Made by a program: the position numbers and the translations under genes. This document shows positions 55,320 to 64,000 of a DNA stretch of 64,000 nt, in pieces. The notes beneath the pieces are model-generated. The model was not told where the DNA came from. It saw nothing but the letters and a program-made list of their open reading frames with translations, and searched no databases. The stretch is taken from NCBI GenBank assembly GCA_047967505.1, contig CM106541.1; one strand, given 5' to 3'. Position 1 is the first letter of the stretch; every line of letters starts with the position of its first letter. The DNA comes from Dipteris shenzhenensis (Eukaryota > Polypodiophyta > Polypodiopsida > Gleicheniales).

Positions 55320-56052
55320 TTCATGTAGAGAAAAAGAGAGAAGGAAAGAGAGTAGAAAAGAGAGGAAAAGAGAGGGGAAACGAGAAGGAAAGAGAGGAGA
55401 AAAGAGAGGAAAAGATAGGAAAAGATGGGTAAAAAGAGAGGCGAAAAAAGAGAGAAAAAGAGAGGATAAAAAAGATTTAAAGGAGAAAAGAGAGGAAAAG
55501 AGAGAAAAAGAGAGAAAGTGAAAAGAGAAAAAGTGAGGATAAAAGAGAGAAAAAGAGAGAAGGAAATAGAGGCGAAAAGAGAGGATGCAGAAAAAGAGAA
55601 AAAGAGAGGAGATAAGAGAGAAAAAGAGAGGAGAAAAGAGACGAAAAGAGAGGATAAAAGAGACAAGGAAAAAGAGAGAAAAAGTGGGGATAAAAGAGAC
55701 AAGGAAAAAGAGAGAAAAAGTGAGGATAAAAGAGAGAAAAAGAGGGAAGGAAAGAGATGAGAAAAGAGAGGAAAATAGAGGAAAAGAGAGGAGAAAAAAG
55801 AGAGGAGATAAGAGAGAAAAAGAGAGGAGAAAAGAGAAGGAAAGAGACGACAAAAGAGAGGAAAAGAGATGAGAAAAAAGAGAGAAAAAGAGAGGAGATA
55901 AGAGAGGAAAAGAGACGAAAAGAGAGGAGAAACGAGAGGAGAAAAAAGAGACAAAAATAGAGGAGATAAGAGAGAAAAAGAGAGGAAAAAAGAGAAGGAA
56001 AGAGGAAAGGAGAGGGAAAAAGAGAGGAACAAATAGGAGAAAAAAGATTGAA
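55320..56052. repeat. GA-rich purine tract, about 0.73 kb
   Basis: Almost purely purine on the plus strand, built from GAGAGGAAAAGAGA and GAGAAAAAGAGAGG units. Lys/Glu/Arg frames (plus) and Phe/Ser/Leu frames (minus) are artefacts. Confidence 0.95.
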
Positions 56053-56786
56053 AAAGAATGCTCCATCATGCATGCCCTCTTTCTTTATCCTACCCTCATG
56101 CTTCAATCCAATTTTCCTCTTTCTTGGACCCGCCCTCATGCAATCACTTATTTCCATCATTCATGCAATCCCTTATTTCCTCACGAATGCTTAAGGGAAA
56201 TAGAAGGGGAAGGGGAAGGGGAAGGGCAATAGAAGGAAAAGGAAGGGGAAGGGGGTGGGGAAGGGGAAAGGGAAGAACACACAAGAAACCATAAGAAAAC
56301 TGTCGTAGCGCATCTATAAACGTGTCTAACAGCACGTCTACAAGTGTGGCTACTTGTTTTCCCAAAAATTAGATGTGCTATTTGACGCGTCTATAGACGT
56401 GCTCCGACAAACACCTTCTTAAAAGAAGCTAAAAAGGACATGCGCCCGACCCCAAAAAGAACAACACTAGTACTAAAAACATCCCTTCCCTGCATACGAC
56501 AAAGGACGAATCCAAAGAGAGCAACTTCCAAAGAAGACCAACCGCCAAGAGACTTACCTTGGATAAAGGTATGGACGCTTCTTGTCCTTCTTTAAAGCTG
56601 CTTCTCTTTCTTCTCTTCCTTGTTCCCCCTCTTCTCTTGTATGCTTGGGGATGACTGTGTAAGCCTGGAGATGAGTGTGGGTGCTTGGAGATAAGTGTGG
56701 ATGCCTGCAGCTATGTCTGTTAATAGGAAAGCAAGCCGCGTGACGCTAAAAGTATGTGAAGGAAAGTAAGCACACTAAAAGTAGGT

Positions 56787-59700
56787 TTGAAAATCATCTC
56801 GCAGTTTGCACATCTAAATGCACAGCTACACTATGTTTTAGTGGCACACCCGCATACGTTTCCTTATGCTCGTCATGAGGAGGCGAAGCGTCGGCGATAT
56901 GAAGTGGGATCTTCAAGAGGGACTGTTACAGATGCATGGAGTGATGGTGATAGTAGCCCTCAACCATTACCTCATGAGGCCGTGGAGGAGGAGGTGTTTG
57001 GTGATATGGTATGGGATTTATATGTCCATCAGTCCTCAGGTAGGGATGATAGCATGAAGCAGGATGATCTTTTTACTGCAGCATCGACTCCACTGCTTGA
57101 GGGGTGCACATTCTCTGTTCTACGTGCCTTCCTTGAGTTACTAAACTTGCAGACCATCTATGGATGGAGCAATGCAAGTTTGAATGCATTACTCAAGTAA
57201 GCTTTAAAGTCTATTTTGCAAACATGGTGAATTATGCTAGTGGGTCAATTACTCGAATGCTTTTTCTCATTTATGGTCTTCACGTGCAGGCTATTGTGTA
57301 AAATGCTTCCAAGGGAGGATAAATAACCAACCTCAAGAGATATGGCAAGGCAACATGTGACCTCTCTTGGAGGATTAGATTACAAGCGCATCCATGCATG
57401 CGTCAACAATTGCGTTCTGTTTCATGGACCACGTAAGGATGCAAGAGAGTGTCCTACTTGTGGAGAGGCAAGATATAGAGTAGATCTCAAAACTCAGGGA
57501 TGTGCCTCATAAGGTTCTACGACATTTTTCCATAATCCCTCATATCCAACATATGTTCAAGTGCAAATCCATTGCAGAGCTCATGTCATGGCATTCCTTT
57601 CATTGATCAACCAATGGCAAGTGGAGAACTCCCACAGACACTCCTGCGTGGAAGCATATTGAAGACACATGGCCAAGCTTCAAGGAAGAATCTAGGAACT
57701 TGAGACTTGGATTGGGTATGGAGGGTGTGAACCCATTTGGTCTCAAAAGCACCTCTTACAATGTATGGCTAGTGATATTGGTGAATTATAATCTTCCACC
57801 CTCTATGGCGATTAAGAAAGGACATGTTATGTTCTCGGTTGGATCACTCATCATATGTAACCCTATCACGTGAGTTCAACAAAAGGATATTTTTTATTTC
57901 TAAAATTTACAGAAATAAATATACATAAGGGACTATTTAAAATAGTTTTGGAAAAAATTTACAGATTTGTATAGAAAAGGGGTACATTTTATTAATGAAA
58001 AATTTACACAGATAAGGGATTTTAGAAATATGCCTTGAACGCACGTGGTATAGAGGGTTTATACATAGTGACACCCCCAAGGTTATGTTATCCCTTCTAA
58101 ATCCAGGGAAACATAAAGTCAAAAATCTTGATGTTTATTTGGAGCCTTTAACTGATGAGCTAGAGATACTGTGGAGAGGTATCGAGGTGCATGATGTGAG
58201 CAGGCCTCCCTCGTTATGAGACTTCAATTGCAAAGCAGTCGTGATGTGGAAGATACATGACTTCCTAGGCTATGGCGAGTGTTTAGGTAAGCATTGAACT
58301 TTTAATTATGAGTAGGCAATCAATGTGGCACCCTGAACCCACCTTGAACTCTTAATTGCATCTATTGTTCAGGTCTCACTACATCGGGTTACCATCCATG
58401 TCCTGTTTGTGGTCCTTCGCTACTTGCCTCATGGGTAGACGCATTGAATAAGGTCATCTATGAGAATCACCATCGACTTCTCCCACCTAATCATCCTAGA
58501 TATGTCACCCCTTGGAATTAGAAGCAACTAATCAACCATTCCTCGTGTGTTCAGTTCATACTACCTACTAGCATTTCTCATAGTGCATTGAAGGACATGA
58601 AGGATTGTATTTACAAGATGGGCGAGCTTGTGAGGTACTTTACAGGATACAAAATGTGAAGCATATCAATGGTCCATGCAAGGTTTTCATATTGCTAATA
58701 TGGTGTACTTTTTCCTTTTTAGGTATGTGAGCTCAAAGGAAATAGATCCCACCACGCTTGAGAATGCTCGAGTTATGTCAGTGGAGGTGGTTTGTTTAGT
58801 GGAGGAGACATTTCCATGTTCTATTCTCACAAGCCAACTACATCTCATAGTGCATTTAGTGGATGAGATTGCTATATGCGGTACTGTGCATGCATGATGG
58901 ACGTTGTTCTTCCTCGAGCGCTTCATGAAGACCTTGAAGGGATTCGTGAGACAAAATGCAAGGCCCGAAGGTAGCATGGCCGAGGGTTGGTTGGTACAAG
59001 AGTCACTTGTATATATTTCTGAGTTTCTTGTTGATGTGGATAGCTCTCTCCCATGACTATGGAGAGATGATGAAGACCTAAGGATGACCTCTATTGTGCC
59101 TCAAGGGAAAGGACAGAGCAAAGTAATAGACACGGAGTTGCGTAATAATATCAACCTTTATTGCATGCTTAATAGTGATGTGATGAAAAGATGGGTGACA
59201 AGATACTAGGATGCAAAGGCAGGAAGACAAGGAGAAAGGGCCCTCTTTTGTACACACCACGGATCTCTTGTGCCATAACCTTAGCATATAAGAGCACTTC
59301 CAAAGTATATTCATGTGCAATTGGATACTTGACAAAATGGAGAGAGCAGAGAGAGATGAGGGGATGCATATCACAATGGAAGAATCGGAGTATGCTAGGG
59401 TATGCATGAGCCAGATCAGTATATATAATGTTATGCATAAGTTAGGAGCTTTCAACAATTTAGATTGCTTATTTAATTGATTTTGTCTTGGTGTAGTGTA
59501 CTATGTTTAATTCTATATGGTATGAGGACAAGCATTTTTGAACACAACGGATTGATGATAAGAGAAACACAGAAGATTGCAACTTCATTGCTAGCTTAGA
59601 GGGAGCCAATGGAGCCATGGATGATTATTGTGGCATAATCCAAGATATTATTAAGCTTGAATTTCGACGCTTCTTTGTGTATGTTTTGGATGTCAAGTGG

Positions 59701-60270
59701 TTTAAGGACGTGGTGGAAAGAGGTCCTAATGCAACAATCAAATGCCATGCAAGTGGCTTTGTAACTATTGACTTCACAAAGTTTTGGCAAAGTAAGAACA
59801 CACTAGTACTACCACAACAATGTGAACAGGTATTGTACACACATAAAAATACTCACTTTTAAATATTTGATACCTTCAATGCAAGGAAAATAACATGATT
59901 GTATTTGTGTTTGAATTAGGTTGTCTATCAACCAATGGTGGATAATAGTAGGTGGTGGCATGTCATACCTATTGCGCCACGTTCCAAAGTGATATATAGT
60001 ACATTTACTAATATGGAGCATATGGAGGATGATGATGGCCATGGAGGTGATGATAACCGTGATACGAGAGAGGAGGATGATCATGAGATAGGAGAATATA
60101 CAGATATTCGTGAGGACGAGCCTACCATTGGTGATGCTGATTTCAATGAGCACATGAGTAGCATAAGTAGTAGTGGGCTGAATGTATTTGTAGATCTCAA
60201 CACTGGTTTGGATTTTGAAGTAGATAGTTTGGCAAGGGTTGATCTCATTAAGGATGAGATTGAACCGTAG
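56787..60270 (+). pseudogene. CACTA transposase (tnp2 with DUF4218- and DUF4216-like regions)
   Basis: In order: frame 56787-57200 ends CTFSVLRAFLELLNLQTIYG then WSNASLNALLK, the standard CACTA N-terminus. KMLPREDK and ACVNNCVLFHGPRKDARECP TCGE follow (57300-57480), with the CxxC zinc pattern. WHSFHWSTNGKWRTP-like and GVNPFGLK-like tnp2 signatures continue to the MITE insertion, after which DVYLEPLTDELEILWRGIEV resumes (58130). The DUF4218-like part has HLIVHLVDEIAICGTVHA, RFMKTLKGFVRQNARPEGSM and AEGWLVQESLVYISEFL (58840-59030). The DUF4216-like part is 59617-59830 (FRRFFVYVLDVKWFKDVVER) and 59935-60270. Many stops and frame changes; introns also remain likely. It once catalysed cut-and-paste transposition. 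Confidence 0.85.
57834..58081 (+). mobile_element. MITE family A, copy 4 (248 bp, TSD GTTATGTT)
   Basis: The termini are degenerate (CTCGGTTGGATCACT and AGTGACACCCCCAAG), but the target duplication GTTATGTT is exact at 57826-57833 and 58082-58089 and the interior is nearly identical to copies 1 and 3. It interrupts the CACTA transposase frame. Confidence 0.93.
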
Positions 60271-60650
60271 CCCATCATTGATATTGGCAAAACTATTTTA
60301 CATATTGTCTCATTCTCCTCACCTCACTTAATTTTTGTATATGTGCGTTTGCCAAAAAGCATTGATATTTTTATTAAAATTATGTGCTTTGGTAATCATG
60401 GGCAATGTTTGGAAAGCAGTGATGCACATTTATCAGCCTGTACCAAAATATCACTTTCTGTATTCTCTGTTTTGCATTTATAAAGGTGTCTAAATCCGCG
60501 TCTGATTCACAGTGCAGACGTGCTAATAGATGCACAAATAGATGCGCTATTAGACGCGCTCGTATTTTCACTATTCTAGCTGTGTCTATAGACGCATCCA
60601 GTATTTTGCGCATCTATCAAGCATGTCTATAGTTGCTTTGTCTTGTTGTG

Positions 60651-61745
60651 AAGATTATTAGAGTAATAAATAACAAAACAACATGAATAAGCAATGCAAT
60701 ATATTTATTGAATACTTAGGTAAACATGATTCTTCCAAGCAGCTATGTAAAACCTTCATGCACTTCTAAACATAATTTGGTATAATAAGCAAAATATTTT
60801 TTGGAGTAGCTTTTTTAAGGACACACTTGATAAATTGACTTGTTTTATTTATTTAAAGAAGTGTTAAATTCATTACTTGTGGACCCTACACTTTTTTTAC
60901 AATCACCCACATTCATCATAATTATTGTTTTAAGCAATAGGAGGCTATAATTATCAAAAGGTTCAACATGGGTCTATAATTATCAAAAAGTTTTAAGACA
61001 AAAGGGAGTGGGGGTGGGGTATAATGAAGCTTTAAGTGTTGACTCCCATTTCTCACTCATCAGTTGGTATTTTGGACTTCCAGCAAAAGAGAGATATTTG
61101 CAGATTTTCTTGCTGAGTCAGATTATGCAATGGTGCCCATGGTTTGAGGCATCTCAAGTTCTATTTTCAGTAGTGGTCATTGCCGTGGGACCATGATTTC
61201 TTGATCATACCTTATGCAAATCACTCTAGTTGCAGTTTGAGCCATGTGCCTCATTCGTGGTGTGCATTGGGTTGCAGTGTATGATTTACAGGCCATTTGG
61301 ATGCATTGCGATCCTTATTGGATGCGCTAATAGGCCCAAATTGCCTTGTTGGATGCTATTTTTATGGGACGCTTTGCACATGGATGCTATTTTATGCTGA
61401 GGGATAGCTTTGACACATTGCAGGTGATGCATTGATAGTGTTATTCTCTCTTGGATGAGATATTGTTGATGCATATGCCCGTGGACAGTGTTTATGCTTG
61501 AGCCATTTGGCACTTATTGGCATTCTGGATTACCATTGCAGTTGACATTTTCTTTTGGGCCAGATTTGCTCATATGGATGCATAGTACATGCACATGAGT
61601 CAGCTGCATCTTTTGATGCTTTGAGCTTTGAGTTTTGGTGATATTTCACTCTATTGTGGCTGCATACACATTTGGGTGCACCTAGTATTTGGTGTGATTT
61701 CTCTTTTGCAGGTACTAGCATTTGGGATTTTGCTTCATTTGCATC
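60651..61745. other. Spacer and probable Copia leader, unrecognised
   Basis: 60651-61010 is AT-rich with no features. From about 61240 to 61745 the sequence has repeated ATTTGG(C/A/T), TGCATT and GATGC words and leads directly into a Copia gag start; it may be an untranslated leader, but no LTR end or primer site was identified. Confidence 0.35.
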
Positions 61746-61885
61746 ATGGCATCCTCTTCCATGTCTGAAAAGGAGTTTTTTAGCATTAAAAAGTTTAATG
61801 GGACAAACTTTTCTTTGTGGAAAGAAAAGATAAGGGATGTGCTTATTCAAAAGAAGCTGATTAAACCCCTGGCAGTAGTAGTAGC
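61746..61885 (+). pseudogene. Copia gag N-terminal fragment (different family)
   Basis: ATG at 61746 opens MASSSMSEKEFFSIKKFNGT followed by NFSLWKEKIRDVLIQKKLIK and PLA, the conserved Copia gag start (F-x-G-x-N-[FY]-x-x-W). It is not the Copia-1 N-terminus. At about 61885 it joins sequence from another element in the opposite orientation. Confidence 0.8.
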
Positions 61886-62306
61886 ATTCAACATTGTTGT
61901 TTGCATTTTAGCCTCTCGGCCATCCACCACGACCTCTTGGCCTCCCCCTGCCTCTAAAGTTACCACATCCTCCTCCATAGGACTAGTTTTCTTGAATTTC
62001 TGATTTTTGCCACGGCCTCCAGATTGGCCTCCTCTAGCTCAGCCTCTACCTCTTCTAGCATTTGAGTAGAAGACGTTTTCTTTTAAAGTTCCTCCTGAAG
62101 AAGATGCACCACCATTTCTCTGCTCTTCAGAAATTAGAAGAGCAATCAACTCCTCAAAATCAGGAAAATTCTCACGGATGGAAATGGATGTCCGGAACTG
62201 TGCATAATCCTTCCCTAGACCATTCAAGGTAACAGAAACTAAATCATCATCTTCCACTGGCGACCCAATGGAAGCAAGTGCATCTGCAATCTTCTTCACC
62301 TTCATG
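61886..62306 (-). pseudogene. Copia-1-like gag C-terminal fragment
   Basis: Minus frame: MKVKKIADALASIGSPVEDD, DLVSVTLNGLGKDYAQFRTS, FPDFEELIALLISEEQRNGG, then a basic NARRGRG region and, past a stop, GGQSGGRGKNQKFKKTS. It is nearly identical to 7773-7860 where the two overlap and supplies the part deleted there. Its upstream end is cut at 62306 by the Gypsy LTR. Confidence 0.85.
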
Positions 62307-63296
62307 TGATATTAGCCGGAAAAGAAATCAGGACTAGAGGCTAGAGGCTAAGCATGGTGACGCTCGAGGGCCATAGAGGAAAGGAGAACATGAGGGCGAA
62401 ACATTATCATGGGAGGGGAAAAGGAATTAGAAGGGGAGGGAATGAAGAGGGAGACTATGACACAAGGGGAAAGGGAGAGGGGGAAGAGAAGCGTTTACAT
62501 GATGGGAGGAGGAATGTAAAGATGGAGACATCAGGGGAAGAGGACCATGCTTTATTTTGAAAGGAAGGGAAGGGAGAAATCAAAGTACTAGCTAGGTGGC
62601 TTTACAAGAATGAGCGTGTCTCATCAAGGAATAGCCCCCTCCTTTTATAGCCAAGAGAGGGGCTCTCTCCCAATAAATGCAACCTCCCACATGTATGGTG
62701 TGTGTGGAAAAGTCTCCCATGTGGGCTAGGCGGTTATGCACTCTTAATTGTGTGCGACAACCCTTTGCCTCATTTTTCCACATAAATCAAGCCCCATATC
62801 TCAAGTCTATGATACTCCCTTGGTCTCTCCCCAATTTTATAATATGTTCAAACCTCTAGGAGGACAAGTGGAGGGTTGGCACAAGGAATCTTGCCACCTC
62901 ATCCCACTTTCCCCATTATTTAACTTGCTCTCTTGGACCTTCTATACCTCCCCCACATGAGCCTATCGTATATGGAGGAAATAACCCAATATAATATCCA
63001 TCTCCACCTATTTTATATTACTTCTCCCATGGACTTTGAGCCATATCTCACTAAATGCAACCTAGGTGGAGGGGTGGCACATGGAGGAGCCATGCCACCT
63101 TACATTTTATAATATTACTACCATGGATTATGTACATCACACCTTATGGGTCCTCTTACGTGGAAGGGTGGCACATGGTCATGCCCTACCACCTCAACCC
63201 TGGGCCCTATGTACACCATATTTTATTATACTATTGCCACACATACAAACACGCACATATTAATGCCTTTTTTCTTAGACAAATTTATCCATAACA
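62307..63296 (-). repeat. Gypsy family G2 3' LTR (about 990 bp)
   Basis: On the minus strand it starts TGTTATGGATAAATTTGTCT right after a purine tract (CCTTGGGGGGGAAC) and ends CCGGCTAATATCA where Copia gag resumes at 62306. TATAAAA (complement of 62643-62649) is a likely promoter. The target duplication would be TCATG (62302-62306); its partner lies beyond the window. It contains the 155-bp stretch also found at 1513. Confidence 0.85.
62643..62649 (-). promoter_or_regulatory. G2 LTR TATA box
   Basis: The minus strand reads GGCTATAAAAGGAGGGGG, a good TATA context about 650 nt from the LTR start, placing the start of R near 62615. Confidence 0.6.
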
Positions 63297-64000
63297 GTTC
63301 CCCCCCAAGGCATGGAATGCACAGCATTTCCATGCATGGGTCCATCACGCACAAAGAAGGGCTTGAGATAACGCTTGTTGATCACCTTCCTGCCATATGG
63401 CTCATGCAGCTCCTGAACTTGTACAGACCCATTGCTATGTTCCTTGATGACTTTGTATGGACCGGTCCAGAGTGGCAGAAACTTCTTATCCATTTGGTGG
63501 TCCAATCTGTTATCAAAGCATAGCACAACATCCCCCTCAACAAAGTGTCTTTCCCATCTCTTGCGAATCTTAGCATCCGAGTGGGCCTTTTGTCGATTCT
63601 TTTGGATCTCTATTTCGTGTAGTGCAAGGCGTCGGGTTTCATCTAGCTTCTCAAGTTGCACCAATCTGGCCTCTACATGTTCATCTTCTGTCATCCTCTG
63701 TTCTTGTGCCAATCTCAAGGCCAGAATCTCTATCTCTAGTGGTAAAACTGCCTCAGTTCCATACACCAACTCAAAAGGAGTGTGACCTGCAGACGTTTTA
63801 TGAGTGATGTTGTAAGCCCACACGGCCTTAGTGACCTTCTGATCCCACTGGCTCCTATTTCTTGTAACCATTTTTCCCATGGTTTTACAAAGGATGCCAT
63901 TGGTCTGCTCTATTTGACCCATGGATGCTGGATAATAGATGCTAGAAGTGTGATGATCAATACCCATGCGATCCATGAGTAACTCCACTGCCTCATTTAA
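63275..64000 (-). CDS. Ty3/Gypsy integrase C-terminal part, runs off the window
   Basis: Minus frame open from the window edge (LNEAVELLMDRMGI) to a stop at 63275. It has the integrase core end SSIYYPASMGQIEQTNGILC (the YHPQTNGQVE equivalent, with the catalytic Glu region), KTSAGHTPFELVYGTEAVLP, and the C-terminal LPLWTGPYKVIKEHSNGSVQ, INKRYLKPFF. No chromodomain is seen. The frame continues through the purine tract and about 22 nt into the 3' LTR, ending DKFV. Integrase joins the cDNA to the genome. No stop or shift is visible in this part, unlike the other elements here; whether the whole element is intact cannot be told. Confidence 0.9.
   Translation of the reverse strand, partial: LNEAVELLMDRMGIDHHTSSIYYPASMGQIEQTNGILCKTMGKMVTRNRSQWDQKVTKAVWAYNITHKTSAGHTPFELVYGTEAVLPLEIEILALRLAQEQRMTEDEHVEARLVQLEKLDETRRLALHEIEIQKNRQKAHSDAKIRKRWERHFVEGDVVLCFDNRLDHQMDKKFLPLWTGPYKVIKEHSNGSVQVQELHEPYGRKVINKRYLKPFFVRDGPMHGNAVHSMPWGGTVMDKFV

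Larger units (their letters stand above)
56278..60650 (+). mobile_element. Degenerate CACTA (En/Spm-type) transposon
   Basis: The left end CACACAAGAAACC and the complement of the right end, CACAACAAGACAA, match as CACTA-type inverted termini with the fifth-base region altered. Subterminal motifs related to GACGCGTCTATAGACGTGCT recur at both ends (56310-56400 and 60480-60635). The interior carries a tnp2-like transposase relic. Adjacent triplets (GAA left, AAG right) are not a clean 3-bp duplication, so the exact borders are slightly uncertain. A family A MITE is nested at 57834-58081. It is inactive. Confidence 0.82.

Noticed and set aside
55305-56160. Phe/Ser/Leu-rich minus frames and Lys/Glu/Arg-rich plus frames
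   Set aside because: Both come from the purine tract; neither has protein-like sequence outside it.

Overview
The window reads as nuclear DNA of a land plant with a large, repeat-choked genome. Evidence: Ty1/Copia and Ty3/Gypsy retrotransposons with plant-type primer sites (initiator-Met tRNA type TGGTATCAGAGC), a CACTA/En-Spm transposon with tnp2, DUF4218-like and DUF4216-like segments, and an LRR receptor kinase with short GT-AG introns. The lineage cannot be fixed; the long CT/GA tracts and a DUF7869-type gene relic make a fern, bryophyte or other non-angiosperm plausible, but that is inference.

Layout. 0-4.7 kb: SET-domain relic, a Gypsy LTR scrap, a 5' fragment of Copia family 1 holding a MITE, and a possible CACTA end. 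4.66-9.8 kb: a complete but decayed Copia-1 element (4771-9147, TSD ATGAT) nested in a Copia-3 relic. 9.8-11.8 kb: a decayed minus-strand gene of unknown type with a RING-H2 pattern. 12.5-17 kb: MITEs and more than twenty copies of a near-palindromic 24-bp motif among CA repeats. 17-21.5 kb: two decayed coding relics and another MITE. 21.5-27.7 kb: a Gypsy 5' LTR plus primer site, about 1.7 kb of C-rich and CT-rich simple sequence with a MITE inside, then on the minus strand a truncated Gypsy pol fused to a 3' LTR remnant, then Copia-3/Copia-1 remnants. 27.7-36.95 kb: a tandem array rich in GGCAC/GTGCC palindromes, split by Copia-2 (29889-34615, TSD GTTAA) and by a solo Gypsy LTR (34872-36922, TSD ATGGC) that carries a gag-like segment. 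37.3-38.5 kb: DUF7869-like pseudogene. 38.5-48.2 kb: pyrimidine-rich DNA, a 0.75-kb direct repeat pair and unrecognised coding relics. 48.2-51.6 kb: the one intact-looking host gene, a three-exon non-RD LRR receptor-like kinase on the minus strand. 51.6-56.2 kb: mini- and microsatellites and an 88-nt hairpin. 56.3-60.65 kb: a degenerate CACTA transposon with a MITE in its transposase gene. 61.7-64 kb: two Copia gag pieces meeting in opposite orientation, the minus piece broken by a Gypsy element whose LTR and integrase end reach the window edge.

Main observation: two related short inverted-repeat transposon groups. Family A has four copies with terminal repeat CTCGGGGGGGTCACT; family B has two copies with a CTTGGGGG-type terminus. 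All six are flanked by exact 8-bp target duplications, so boundaries are defined to the base and the insertion order in CACTA, Copia and satellite hosts can be read directly. No autonomous partner is visible in the window. Apart from the receptor kinase, every recognisable coding region is broken by stops, frameshifts or deletions, except the Gypsy integrase end at the right edge, which is open as far as it can be seen.
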